64,000 nucleotides of DNA from positions 1-64,000 of the forward strand of contig NZ_JANUGW010000012.1 of assembly GCF_024753285.1 (NCBI RefSeq). Reading direction: 5' to 3'. The DNA comes from Massilia pinisoli. Its GTDB lineage: Bacteria > Pseudomonadota > Gammaproteobacteria > Burkholderiales > Burkholderiaceae_D. Made by a program: the position numbers and the translations under genes. The notes below the pieces were generated by a model, which worked only from the letters and a program-made list of their open reading frames with translations, did not search any database and was not told where the DNA came from. Positions 9,019-19,324 of this stretch are shown piece after piece (within the stretch, counting starts at the first letter, position 1; each line of letters starts with the position of its first letter).

Positions 9019-11703
9019 TCACGCGGCCAGCGCGTCGTCGAACAGGTAGCGCTGCGCCAGCAGCGGCGCGATCGACGCCGCCGGCAGCGGGCGCGCGACG
9101 AGGTAGCCCTGCACCTCGTTGCAGTTCAGCGCGCGCAGGATCGTCAACTGCGCCTCGTTCTCGACGCCTTCCGCGACGACCTCCATCCCGAGCGCGTGCG
9201 CCATCGACACGATCGCCTGGAAGAACACGGTGCCTTCCTTCGAGCGTCCCAGTTCGGCCGTGAACGAGCGGTCGACCTTCAGCACGTCCATCTTCATGCG
9301 CTGCAGTTGCGACAGCGACGAGTACCCGGTGCCGAAATCGTCCACGTGCAGCTTGACGCCCAGCGCGCGGATCGCCGCGAGTTCCGCGAGGATCTCGGCC
9401 TGGTCGCCCATCATCGCGGACTCCGTGATCTCGACCTCGAGCAGGCCGGCCGGCACGTGGTAGCGGGCCAGCGCGTCGGCCAGCTCGCGCTGCACGCCGC
9501 CGCGCAGGAACTGCTTCGGCGAGACGTTGATCGACACGGGCACCGGCACGGCGCCCTGCGCGCGCCAGGCGGCCAGTTGCGCGCAGGCGGCGTCGATCAC
9601 GATGGCGCCGATCGGCACGATCAAGCCGCTCGACTCGGCCAGCGGGATGAATTCGTCCGGACGGATCATGCCCAGCTGCGGATGCTCCCAGCGCAGCAGC
9701 GCCTCCATGCTCAAGAGCTCACCCGTGCGGGTGTCGACGCGCGGCTGGTAATGCAGCACGAACTGGCGCTTGTCGATCGCTTCCAGCAGGCGCTGGCGCA
9801 GCTGGGTGCGCGTCTTGAGGATGTTCGACTGCGCATGGTCGAAGAAGCGGTACTGGCCCTTGCCTTCGGCCTTCCCGGCATACATCGCGATGTCGCCGTG
9901 GCGGATCAAGGTAGCCGCGTCGAGGCCGTCGCGCGGGTACACGGCGATGCCGACGGAGGCGCCGATCATGTGCTGGTCGTCGGCGATGGCGAACGGCTTG
10001 CTGAACGCGTCGACGATGCGCGTGGCCACGACGGCCACCTGCTGGTCGCTGTCGAAGGGGCTGAGCAGCACGACGAATTCGTCGCCGCCGAAGCGCGCCA
10101 CGCTGTCGCCCGGACGCAGCTGCGACAGCAGGCGCTCGGCCGCGAGCTGCAGCAGGCGGTCGCCGATGGCGTGGCCGTGCGTGTCGTTGACCTGCTTGAA
10201 TTCGTCGAGGTCGATGAACAGCAGCGCCGCCCCGTGGCCGCCGTCCTCCGCGCGCGCCAGCGCGGCCGGGACGAAGTTCAGGAACCAGTGGCGGTTCGGC
10301 AGGCCCGTGAGGCTGTCCTCGTTGGCGAGGCGCGCCAGCTGCGATTCGTGTTCCTTGCGTTCGCTGATGTCCTGCAAGGTCACGGCGAGGACGTCGCCCA
10401 CGCGCACGATGCGGCGGTGGCCCCAGCGGATGTTCAGGCGGTTGGTGTCGGGCATGCGCCGGTCTTCCTGGTGGAAGCCGACGGCCAGCGCCGTCCGGTA
10501 GTTCGTGGCCAGGTCGTCGAACGAGACGCCCTGGTGCAGTTCCGAGATCAGGCTGCCGACCAGCTCCGCGCGCGTCGTGCCGTAGAACGACGCGCCCCGT
10601 TCGTTGCAATCGACGATGCGGAAGTCGACCGTCTGGCCCTTGCGGTCGCGCACCGGCGCGACCATGTAGAAGCCGTCGTTGCCGCTCTCCGTCGCGGTGC
10701 GGTAGGCGCGCTGGATCTCGGCCCGCTCGCCCGCCCGCGCGCCTGCGCGCAGCGACAGCAGGCTCGCGCCCAGTGCCACCAGCACCAGCGCGGCCGTGGC
10801 GAGCAGCATGTGGTTGCGGCTGTCGGTCCAGTAGGCGTCGGCCGCTTCCAGCACCGCGGTGTGCGACAGCGCGACCAGGGTCACGAGCGGATACGCGCTG
10901 GAACGGCGCCAGCCCAGCACGCGCGCCTCGCCGTCGGCGAACCCGCCCGGCCCCGTGACGAGCTGCACGCCGCGCGCGACGGGCCAGCGGTCGGCGTTCG
11001 CGGGCAGCAGCGCCGCGGCGCCCTGGGTGCGCACGACGCCGCGCGCATCCTGCTCGACGCGCAGGTTGTTTTCGGTGCCGACGAGGGCCAGCAGGCTGCC
11101 CGGGCCCAAGGTGGGGGAGCTGACGAACGACGTGAAATACGCGGCGTCGACGGCCATCAGCAGCACGCCGTCGAATTCGTCGTCGGCCGTGTCGAGGCGG
11201 CGCGTGAACAGGATCGTGCCGTGCGCCTCGTCCAGCTCCGGCGGCGGCACGCCGATGCGCAGCGCCGTCGAGATGTTGTCGCGGTGCTGGACGAAGAACG
11301 CCGCGTGCGCGAGATTCAGCGTGCGTCCGTGGATGCGGCTGGACGAGCGGATCGTGCCGTCCGGCCCCACGACGCTCACGTTGACGAACGCGGCATCCGT
11401 GAACATGCCGTCGCGGCGCATGTTCTCGATGAGGTTGCGGTCACGCGCATGCTCCCAGCTGTGCTTGAGCTGCATCGTGATCTGGTCGACCTGCGCGACC
11501 GAGCGCGTGACGTATTGCTCGTAGGCCTCGGCATACGCGTCGGCTTCCTTGAACGCCTGCTCTTCGGCACGGCGGCGTTCGGCGCCCGCGTGCAGGATGG
11601 TTGCGGTCCAGAGGGCCGCGCAGGCGAGCAGCGCCAGCGCGGGCCACAGCAGCGCGAGGAATCGATGGGTGCGCGGGGCGGTGTGCGCACTGGGCTTGGA
11701 CAT
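9019..11703 (-). CDS. Membrane-anchored PAS-GGDEF-EAL cyclic-di-GMP protein
   Basis: The 894-residue product has a transmembrane helix near residues 17-38, a large periplasmic dCache/PDC-like sensor domain, a second transmembrane helix near 300-320, a PAS domain (about 335-450), a GGDEF domain with intact RFGGDEF, and an EAL domain with MEALLRW, ENxxS-type ITESAM and DDFGTGYSSL. Both the diguanylate cyclase and phosphodiesterase signatures look intact, so it may do either or both. The start at 11703 puts a short basic tail before the first helix. It is convergent with the hydrolase gene, 9 bp away. Confidence 0.93.
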   Translation of the reverse strand: MSKPSAHTAPRTHRFLALLWPALALLACAALWTATILHAGAERRRAEEQAFKEADAYAEAYEQYVTRSVAQVDQITMQLKHSWEHARDRNLIENMRRDGMFTDAAFVNVSVVGPDGTIRSSSRIHGRTLNLAHAAFFVQHRDNISTALRIGVPPPELDEAHGTILFTRRLDTADDEFDGVLLMAVDAAYFTSFVSSPTLGPGSLLALVGTENNLRVEQDARGVVRTQGAAALLPANADRWPVARGVQLVTGPGGFADGEARVLGWRRSSAYPLVTLVALSHTAVLEAADAYWTDSRNHMLLATAALVLVALGASLLSLRAGARAGERAEIQRAYRTATESGNDGFYMVAPVRDRKGQTVDFRIVDCNERGASFYGTTRAELVGSLISELHQGVSFDDLATNYRTALAVGFHQEDRRMPDTNRLNIRWGHRRIVRVGDVLAVTLQDISERKEHESQLARLANEDSLTGLPNRHWFLNFVPAALARAEDGGHGAALLFIDLDEFKQVNDTHGHAIGDRLLQLAAERLLSQLRPGDSVARFGGDEFVVLLSPFDSDQQVAVVATRIVDAFSKPFAIADDQHMIGASVGIAVYPRDGLDAATLIRHGDIAMYAGKAEGKGQYRFFDHAQSNILKTRTQLRQRLLEAIDKRQFVLHYQPRVDTRTGELLSMEALLRWEHPQLGMIRPDEFIPLAESSGLIVPIGAIVIDAACAQLAAWRAQGAVPVPVSINVSPKQFLRGGVQRELADALARYHVPAGLLEVEITESAMMGDQAEILAELAAIRALGVKLHVDDFGTGYSSLSQLQRMKMDVLKVDRSFTAELGRSKEGTVFFQAIVSMAHALGMEVVAEGVENEAQLTILRALNCNEVQGYLVARPLPAASIAPLLAQRYLFDDALAA

Positions 11704-11829
11704 GCGGTTTCCGTCAGAAGGCGCGCGCCGGCGGCACACGCTCAGTTACTGTTCAGCAACGCGCAGTGTAAGAAATGAAAGTGACAGGTTGATGACAAGT
11801 CGGCACGGCAATATGACGGCTTTGCAACG

Positions 11830-12384
11830 TCATTCCGGTACGCCGCCGGCCAGTGCACGCGCCAGCGCATCGACGTCGGCCGGCTTCACGAAATGGTAAT
11901 GGAAGCCCGCGGCGGCCGACGCGTCGCGGTCCTGCTGCTGGCCATAACCCGTCAGGGCGATGAACAGCGCGCCCGCGGCCTGCGGCAGCGTGCGGATCTG
12001 GCGCGCCAGCTCGTGGCCGTCCATGCCAGGCAGGCCGATGTCGAGGACGAAGGCGTCGAACGCGCCTTCGCGCGCGCAGACGAGCGCCTGCAGCGGATCG
12101 TATTCGACGGCAGCCTCGTGGCCCAGCACCTCCAGCAACATCGCCACCGTCTGTGCCGCATCGGCATTGTCGTCGACGACGAGCACGCGCCGGATGCCCG
12201 GCCCAGCGGTCGCGCGAGGGGCATGGCCGGCCTGCGGGGACGCGGGCGCCGCAGGCCGTCCGCCATGGCGCTCGACGGGCCTCTTGGCCGGCGCGGGCGC
12301 CACGTCCGTAGTGTCCGGATGGACCAGTTCGGCCCACGCGGTATCGTCCTGCGTCCCTTCGATTACGTCGATGAGTTCGTCCAT
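11830..12384 (-). CDS. Stand-alone response regulator receiver protein
   Basis: The 184-residue protein has a poorly conserved N-terminal 60 residues and a C-terminal receiver domain. The acidic pair D71-D72 (VLVVDDNADAAQ), phospho-acceptor D115 (AFVLDIGLPGMDG) and the lysine of FVKPADV are present. There is no output domain. The receiver closely resembles that of the hybrid kinase encoded immediately upstream, so it may receive or drain phosphate from that kinase. The ATG at 12384 is preferred over an upstream start at 12492, whose extra residues look non-coding. Confidence 0.85.
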   Translation of the reverse strand: MDELIDVIEGTQDDTAWAELVHPDTTDVAPAPAKRPVERHGGRPAAPASPQAGHAPRATAGPGIRRVLVVDDNADAAQTVAMLLEVLGHEAAVEYDPLQALVCAREGAFDAFVLDIGLPGMDGHELARQIRTLPQAAGALFIALTGYGQQQDRDASAAAGFHYHFVKPADVDALARALAGGVPE

Positions 12385-12551
12385 ACGCTCGTTCCCGTAT
12401 CCGGCCGCGCCGCGGCATGACATGCCAATGGTACGAAAATATGCGCCGCGGGCGCGCAGCCCACGCATGCAGGATGCATCCGCGCGACACATGCACCAAG
12501 AATATCCCTACTGGTTCCGGGCGGCAATACGCGCACGATTGAATCTGCGGA

Positions 12552-14612
<2,061 letters not shown>

Positions 14613-14722
14613 GATTGATACTGGTAGGGGCAACAAGATCAGTGTGCCATAAGGGGCATGTCACAGGCGCGCACGGCTGCGCGGCGGAAATGACAACCGA
14701 AACCGCGACATGTACACGGGTC

Positions 14723-14790
14723 TTTTTACAATCTTGTCAGCATATCATTCCCTCGGACAACCGACCACTCAGCTGTCGGCATTTTTTACA
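14723..14790 (+). promoter_or_regulatory. Two TTTTTACA elements upstream of the sigma-54 promoter
   Basis: TTTTTACA occurs at 14723-14730 and again at 14783-14790, exactly 60 bp apart, 64 to 131 bp upstream of the -24 box of the PEP-CTERM gene. This is the distance at which enhancer-binding proteins of sigma-54 promoters normally sit. The repeat is seen directly; a regulatory role is inference. The rest of 14613-14853 shows no gene. Confidence 0.35.
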
Positions 14791-14853
14791 CTTGCGTGCA
14801 GTCTGTCTTATGCATTTCCGATAAGTTCCTGAAAACAATTGATATTTCTCAGT

Positions 14854-14869
14854 TGGCACGATTAATGCT
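14854..14869 (+). promoter_or_regulatory. Sigma-54 (RpoN) -24/-12 promoter of the PEP-CTERM gene
   Basis: TGGCACG (14854-14860), four bases, then ATGCT (14865-14869). The invariant GG and GC are exactly ten bases apart, as required for sigma-54. The predicted transcript begins near 14880, just upstream of an AAGGGAA ribosome site and the ATG at 14903. Sigma-54 control through the PrsK/PrsR pair is known for PEP-CTERM genes in other betaproteobacteria. Confidence 0.8.
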
Positions 14870-14902
14870 TATAGACAACAAACATTTTCCAAGGGAACTG
14901 CC

Positions 14903-15451
14903 ATGAACAAACTGCTCGCCTCGCTGACCATCGCCCTGTTCGCCCAGGCCGCTCACGCCGACGTCGTCAAAGTCGACTTCACCACGAAATACGACTGGAG
15001 TGGCTCGCTCAGCACGATCGATCCGATCGCGAGCCTGACGCTGTCGCTGAACCAGAACGGCACCGTGGCCGCCACGCTCGACACCGCTGCCAACCAGAAC
15101 TGGTATGGCGTGGCGCTCGATTCCGGCTGGCATTTCACCTCAACCGACATGACCCAGGGCAGCGGAACCAGCTGGGGTACTTCCTTCGGCTCGTTCGGTA
15201 CCGGGCTGGTCTGCTTCAATAACTGTGCGGGATCGGTCTCCTGGACCATCTCGGACTACAACGGCCCCCTCACCTCGGTCCGCCAGGTGCTCGACGGCGG
15301 CGGTTCCGCCTACGACGCGTTCTTCTACACCGGCATGCAATACGCCGGCGATGCGGTCGACGCCTCGGCCGTGCCGGAACCGGCCAGCATCGCGCTGCTG
15401 GGCCTGGGCCTCGTCGGCGTTGCCACCGGCCGCCGTCGCAAGGCGCGCTGA
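14903..15451 (+). CDS. PEP-CTERM sorting-domain exported protein
   Basis: A 182-residue exported protein. It has a signal peptide (cleaved after AHA at about residue 19), a beta-rich Ser/Thr/Gly middle of unknown function, and a C-terminal sorting tag: VPEPAS at about 157, a short hydrophobic helix, and RRRKAR. Such tags are recognised by the EpsH exosortase, which anchors or releases the protein as part of the exopolysaccharide/biofilm system. Two cysteines (C-FNN-C) may pair. No exosortase lies in the window, so the sorting machinery must be elsewhere. The gene stands alone behind a sigma-54 promoter. Confidence 0.93.
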   Translation: MNKLLASLTIALFAQAAHADVVKVDFTTKYDWSGSLSTIDPIASLTLSLNQNGTVAATLDTAANQNWYGVALDSGWHFTSTDMTQGSGTSWGTSFGSFGTGLVCFNNCAGSVSWTISDYNGPLTSVRQVLDGGGSAYDAFFYTGMQYAGDAVDASAVPEPASIALLGLGLVGVATGRRRKAR

Positions 15452-15636
15452 TTCATCGACATCTGAACAACTGCGGCGCGCCCGGATAAGCATGTGGCGT
15501 GCCGCGGATGACGGACGATAGAAGACTGTGTGTGGAACGAGGCCTGCGGCTGGGCTAACGCATTGCCGTGGATTGTTCTGAGTCAGAACGAACAGGTTTT
15601 CGTGGGGCGCCATGCATTTTGTGGAGCAATGATCAA
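15452..15636. other. Non-coding stretch after the PEP-CTERM gene
   Basis: No gene is supported here. The only ordered feature is a perfect 7-bp inverted repeat, GTTCTGA-G-TCAGAAC, at 15575-15589, of unknown meaning. Confidence 0.5.
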
Positions 15637-15655
15637 GGCGCTTCGGCGTCTTTTT
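15637..15655 (+). terminator. UUCG-loop rho-independent terminator
   Basis: GGCGC-TTCG-GCGTC followed by TTTTT on the plus strand. The tetraloop makes a stable short hairpin. It would end plus-strand transcription from the PEP-CTERM gene before it enters the opposing tRNA gene. Confidence 0.7.
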
Positions 15656-15658
15656 CAT

Positions 15659-15732
15659 TGGAGCGGGTGAAGGGAATCGAACCCTCGTCGTAAGCTTGGG
15701 AAGCTTCTGCTCTACCATTGAGCTACACCCGC
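15659..15732 (-). tRNA. tRNA-Gly (anticodon CCC)
   Basis: The minus strand folds into a complete 74-nt cloverleaf: acceptor GCGGGTG with CACCCGC, D arm GCTC...GAGC with AATGGTA loop, anticodon loop TTCCCAA giving CCC, T arm GAGGG-TTCGATT-CCCTT, discriminator T and an encoded CCA. The anticodon stem has one G-A mismatch at its outer pair. It resembles E. coli glyU, which also reads GGG codons. Confidence 0.95.
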
Positions 15733-15875
15733 GTTGCCTGCATTCTACGCGGGATTGCCCTCGATTGACAACGACGGGGGCCGGCAGCCGCCGTATTGAC
15801 CGCGCTCAGGCCGCCGGTCACACGCCTTAGACGTTTTCAGCATGAGCTAGTGCCGAAAAAAACGTTGGGCCAGCC

Positions 15876-15998
15876 ATGGACGAGCTCGTATATTGCCAAC
15901 TGGTCCATCAATACAGCGGAGGCACCGTGGCGCTCGCCGAATCATTGTCCACATTACGGCCGTACCTGGGCGGCAATCGCTGCCAGGAGCACGACTGA
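15876..15998 (+). CDS. Possible 40-residue upstream ORF coupled to the serine acetyltransferase
   Basis: A short frame begins at ATG 15876 (MDELVYCQLVHQY...) and its TGA overlaps the acetyltransferase ATG as TGATG, the geometry of translational coupling. The second half uses GC-rich third positions like real genes. No clear ribosome site precedes its ATG and I recognise no family, so it may be chance or a leader peptide. Confidence 0.25.
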   Translation: MDELVYCQLVHQYSGGTVALAESLSTLRPYLGGNRCQEHD

Positions 15999-16921
15999 TG
16001 GCCGACTTCGACATCAACGCGATCGTGCGCGACCTGCACGCCGCGCGGCGCCAGTGGCGCCAGGCCCATCGCCCCTCAGGCGAAGTGCGCGGCATCGAGT
16101 TCCCGTCGCGCGACGCGCTGGCGGGCATCGTGGCGCAGCTGAAGGGCGTGCTGTTTCCGCTGCGCCTGGGGCCGCCCGACCTGCGCGAGGAAAGCGAGGA
16201 CTTCCACGTCGCGCACGCGCTCGACACCGCCCTGCACGCGCTGCTGCGCCAGGTGCGCATCGAGCTGCGCTACAGCGCCGCGCTGCGCCACCTCACCGAT
16301 ACCGACATCGAGCAGCAGGCGCTGGACGCCACGCGCGCATTCGGCGCTGCCCTGCCCGGCATCCGCATCCTGCTCGACAGCGACGTGATCGCCGCGTACC
16401 AGGGCGACCCCGCCGCGCGCAGCGTCGACGAAGTGCTGCTGTGCTATCCGGGCATCCTCGCGATGATCCATCACCGCCTCGCGCATCACCTGTACGGGCT
16501 CGGTCTGCCACTGCTGGCGCGCATCGTCGCCGAGCTGGCGCACGGGGAAACGGGCATCGACATCCATCCGGGAGCGACGATCGGTGCCGGCTTCTTCATC
16601 GACCACGGCACGGGCGTCGTGATCGGCGAGACGGCCGTCATCGGGCAGCGCGTGCGCCTGTACCAGACCGTCACACTGGGGGCCAAGCGCTTCCCCGAAA
16701 ATGCGGACGGCACTTTGCAAAAGGGTTTGCCGCGCCATCCCGTCGTCGAGGACGACGTCGTGATCTATGCGGGCGCCACGCTGCTGGGCCGCATCACCGT
16801 CGGCAAGGGCGCCGTCATCGGCGGCAACGTCTGGCTCACGCACGACGTGCCGCCGGGCGCGCACGTGGCCCAGGCCGCGTCGCGCGAGGACTGTCCGGGG
16901 CTGCCCGGCGAGCCGGCGTGA
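15998..16921 (+). CDS. cysE: Serine O-acetyltransferase (EpsC/CysE-like)
   Basis: Makes O-acetylserine from serine and acetyl-CoA, the carbon skeleton for cysteine. The 307-residue protein has an alpha-helical N-terminal serine acetyltransferase domain and a left-handed beta-helix (DIHPGATIGAGFFIDHGTGVVIGE, then VTLGAK). His residues in the DHGTG and HHRLAHHLY segments are the usual catalytic ones. It resembles the larger EpsC type. The ATG at 15998 has AGGAG ten bases upstream; a longer frame to 15893 has no such support. No cysK is adjacent. Confidence 0.92.
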   Translation: MADFDINAIVRDLHAARRQWRQAHRPSGEVRGIEFPSRDALAGIVAQLKGVLFPLRLGPPDLREESEDFHVAHALDTALHALLRQVRIELRYSAALRHLTDTDIEQQALDATRAFGAALPGIRILLDSDVIAAYQGDPAARSVDEVLLCYPGILAMIHHRLAHHLYGLGLPLLARIVAELAHGETGIDIHPGATIGAGFFIDHGTGVVIGETAVIGQRVRLYQTVTLGAKRFPENADGTLQKGLPRHPVVEDDVVIYAGATLLGRITVGKGAVIGGNVWLTHDVPPGAHVAQAASREDCPGLPGEPA

Positions 16922-16933
16922 CGTACGCCGACC

Positions 16934-16969
16934 GGTCCGCTCACCTGTCCGCTCACCTGTCCGCTTACC
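16934..16969. repeat. Three tandem 12-bp repeats
   Basis: Three near-identical units of (T/G)GTCCGCT(C/T)ACC run from 16934 to 16969 and cover the stop codon of the first TraB/GumN gene. They fill the short convergent gap after the acetyltransferase. Confidence 0.8.
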
Positions 16970-18059
16970 GAGGGCTCTCGACCGCGTAGCCCTTGGCCTG
17001 CAACGCGGCCAGGTAGCTCGTCGGGCCGACGATGTCCTGGATTTCCAGCACGGCAAACGTGGACGCATTGCCGGCCAGCGCCTTCTCCGCCGCGCGCAAC
17101 CACGACAGGCGCAGGCGTTCGCGCATCTGGCGCAGCGCGGCGGCATCCTTCGCGATCGAACTGTTCAGGATCGCATCGAGGCAGGCATCGCGGCGCTCGG
17201 CGAAATTCAGGCCGCGGATCTGGCCGATGTCGCCGTTGGCCCAGGCATTCGCGCGCACGCGCATCGTCTCGAGGTCGACGTCCAGGCTGTCCAGGGTCTT
17301 CGTGAAGCAGACGAGGTCGTCGACCTGCGAATTCTTGAAGTCGCGCACGAGCTTGCGCGGGTCGTCGAGCATCACGTCGTAGCCGGAATCGCTCATCCTG
17401 ACCTTGTTCTTTTTCGCGATGTCCTCGATCGTGCCGAGCACTTCGCTGCCGTAGCTCAGGCCGCTCTGCTTGAGGCCTGCGAGCAGCAATTCCTCGCCGG
17501 CGAACACGGGCCGGTAGTGCTCGACGCCGTCGTCGTCGCCGATGTATTTCGCCTTCAACGTCGTCCAGTGCGCATACACATCGGCGGGGACGACGTCGTG
17601 CAGCACGGCGTCGTCCGGATTGCGCTTGATGCCGATGAGGCTGGGCAGTGCGGTCAGCCCGCGAAAAAAGCCGATATGGGCTTTCGCGACGGGCGGCATC
17701 AAGACTTCGTCCGACTTGGCCACGAGCCGCTCCACGCGCGACGCATCCCACTGCATCTTGTGCGGCAGCGGCGCATACGTCCCGAACACCCACATCACAT
17801 GCGTTCCCTTCGACACTTTCCACACGCCAGGGCCGGGACGGCGGCCTTCGACGACCACCGTGGCCGGCACGGCATCGGCGGCAATGGCGGGATCGGACGC
17901 AGGCATGGCGGGCTGGGCGGCAGTTGCGTCGGCGACGACCGGCTGGGCGGCCGGCGTCGCGGTCGGCTGCCCGGCCTCGTCCTTGTTCTGGGCCAGCGCC
18001 GGCAACGCCAGCAAGCCCAGCCACAGCGCCCAGGCGTGGCGCAGGGTTCTCTTTCTCAT
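16965..18059 (-). CDS. TraB/GumN-family exported protein (paralogue 1)
   Basis: A 364-residue protein with a signal peptide (ending LPALAQ near residue 24), a low-complexity Ala/Pro linker, and a TraB/GumN domain starting at VSKGTHVMWVFGTYAPLP. The family is thought to be related to metal-dependent peptidase-like Tiki proteins; no enzymatic role is established for it in bacteria. The next gene encodes a close paralogue (shared ATVVVEGRRPGPGVWKVSKG and a common C-terminus GYAVESP). Each has its own similar upstream region. Confidence 0.85.
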   Translation of the reverse strand: MRKRTLRHAWALWLGLLALPALAQNKDEAGQPTATPAAQPVVADATAAQPAMPASDPAIAADAVPATVVVEGRRPGPGVWKVSKGTHVMWVFGTYAPLPHKMQWDASRVERLVAKSDEVLMPPVAKAHIGFFRGLTALPSLIGIKRNPDDAVLHDVVPADVYAHWTTLKAKYIGDDDGVEHYRPVFAGEELLLAGLKQSGLSYGSEVLGTIEDIAKKNKVRMSDSGYDVMLDDPRKLVRDFKNSQVDDLVCFTKTLDSLDVDLETMRVRANAWANGDIGQIRGLNFAERRDACLDAILNSSIAKDAAALRQMRERLRLSWLRAAEKALAGNASTFAVLEIQDIVGPTSYLAALQAKGYAVESPR

Positions 18060-18133
18060 CGGGTGGCATCCTTATTGTTGTGTACTGCAAGCTTAACGTT
18101 CAGGATGCAGCCGCGACTACAGGCAAATGCAAC

Positions 18134-18163
18134 GAAGTGTTACAACTCTGACATGCATATGTA
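18134..18163 (-). promoter_or_regulatory. Conserved 30-bp element upstream of TraB/GumN paralogue 1
   Basis: Read on the minus strand: ACATATGCATGTCA, four bases, TGTAACA, one base, TTCG. The same element, same length and spacing, lies upstream of the second paralogue at 19281-19310. Outside it the two upstream regions have diverged. It may be a shared promoter or operator kept after gene duplication. Confidence 0.5.
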
Positions 18164-18183
18164 ACAACCTCGCGCCGTACGCC

Positions 18184-19212
18184 TCACTTCGGGCTCTCGA
18201 CCGCATAGCCTTTCGCCTGCAGGTCGGCCAAGTAGCCGTGCGGACCGACGATGTCCTTCATCTGCAGCAGGGCAAACGTCGACGTGTTGTCGGCCAGTGA
18301 TTTCTCGGCCGCTTTCATCCAGTTGGCGCGGATGCGCTCGCGCACGTTCTGGAAGGCCGAGGTCGTTTTGGCGAGGGAACTGTTCAGCACCGCGTCCGCA
18401 CAGACCTCGTCCCGCTCCGCCAGGTCCAGGCGCGCGATGGCGGCGATATTGCCGTCGGCCCAGGCATTGGCGCCGGCGCGCATCGTACCGATGTCCTTGT
18501 CCAGGTTCTCGACGGTCCGCGTGAAGCATGCCAGGTCTTCCATCTGCGCCTGCTTGAACGCCTTCAGGGTGGTGCGCGGATCGTCGAGTTCGATGCCGAG
18601 CATGGTCCACGTCAGCTTGACCTTGTTCTGCTTGGCGATCTTTTCGATCCGGCCCGACACGTCCATGTTCTGGACGAGACCGTTCTTCTTCAAGCCCGCA
18701 TGCAACAGCTTCTCCGCTGCGAAGATCGGGCGGTCGCGCTCCACGCCATCGTCGTTGCCGATGTACTTGTCTTTCATGACCTGCCAGTGCGCGTACACGT
18801 CCGGCGGCAACACGTCCTGCAGCTTGGCGCCATCCGGATTGTTTTGCAGGCCGATCATCGTCGGCAGCATGGTCAATCCGCGCCACCAACTCATGCCGAC
18901 GGTGAAGCCCGGCGGCTGCAGCACTTCCTGCGACTTGGCGACGAGGCGCTCGACATGCGATGCATCCCATTCCATCTTCTGCGGCAGCGGCGAGTACAGG
19001 CCGAACACCCACATCACGTGGTCGCCTTTCGACACCTTCCAGACGCCGGGCCCGGGCCGGCGCCCCTCGACGACGACGGTGGCCGGGGCGGGCTCCTCGG
19101 CGGCCGCCGGCTGCACGGCCGCGGCAGGCGCCTCAGGCGCGGCCGCCGTCTGCGCCAGCGCGGGCAAGGCCAGGAAACTCAGGTACAACGCGCATGTCGT
19201 GTGTTTGCTCAT
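18184..19212 (-). CDS. TraB/GumN-family exported protein (paralogue 2)
   Basis: A 342-residue tandem copy of the preceding family member. It has a signal peptide (LSFLALPALAQ), a shorter Ala/Pro linker, then the same domain (VSKGDHVMWVFGLYSPLP, NNPDGAKLQDVLPPDVYAHW). One conserved cysteine sits in LACFTRTVENLD and another in ERDEVCADAVLNSS; both are kept in the paralogue and could form a disulfide in the periplasm. Role unknown. Confidence 0.85.
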   Translation of the reverse strand: MSKHTTCALYLSFLALPALAQTAAAPEAPAAAVQPAAAEEPAPATVVVEGRRPGPGVWKVSKGDHVMWVFGLYSPLPQKMEWDASHVERLVAKSQEVLQPPGFTVGMSWWRGLTMLPTMIGLQNNPDGAKLQDVLPPDVYAHWQVMKDKYIGNDDGVERDRPIFAAEKLLHAGLKKNGLVQNMDVSGRIEKIAKQNKVKLTWTMLGIELDDPRTTLKAFKQAQMEDLACFTRTVENLDKDIGTMRAGANAWADGNIAAIARLDLAERDEVCADAVLNSSLAKTTSAFQNVRERIRANWMKAAEKSLADNTSTFALLQMKDIVGPHGYLADLQAKGYAVESPK

Positions 19213-19280
19213 CGTGCATCCCTTTGTTGTTGTGTGCGCAATAGATTAGCGCCAGGGATGGGCCCCGCCTATCGGGGCAA

Positions 19281-19310
19281 CGAACTGTTACATTTTTGAC
19301 ATGCATATGT
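19281..19310 (-). promoter_or_regulatory. Conserved 30-bp element upstream of TraB/GumN paralogue 2
   Basis: Second copy of the element at 18134. Here the core also forms GACAT-GCAT-ATGTC, a 5-bp inverted repeat, more symmetric than the first copy. Confidence 0.5.
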
Positions 19311-19324
19311 CGCGACGGCAACGC

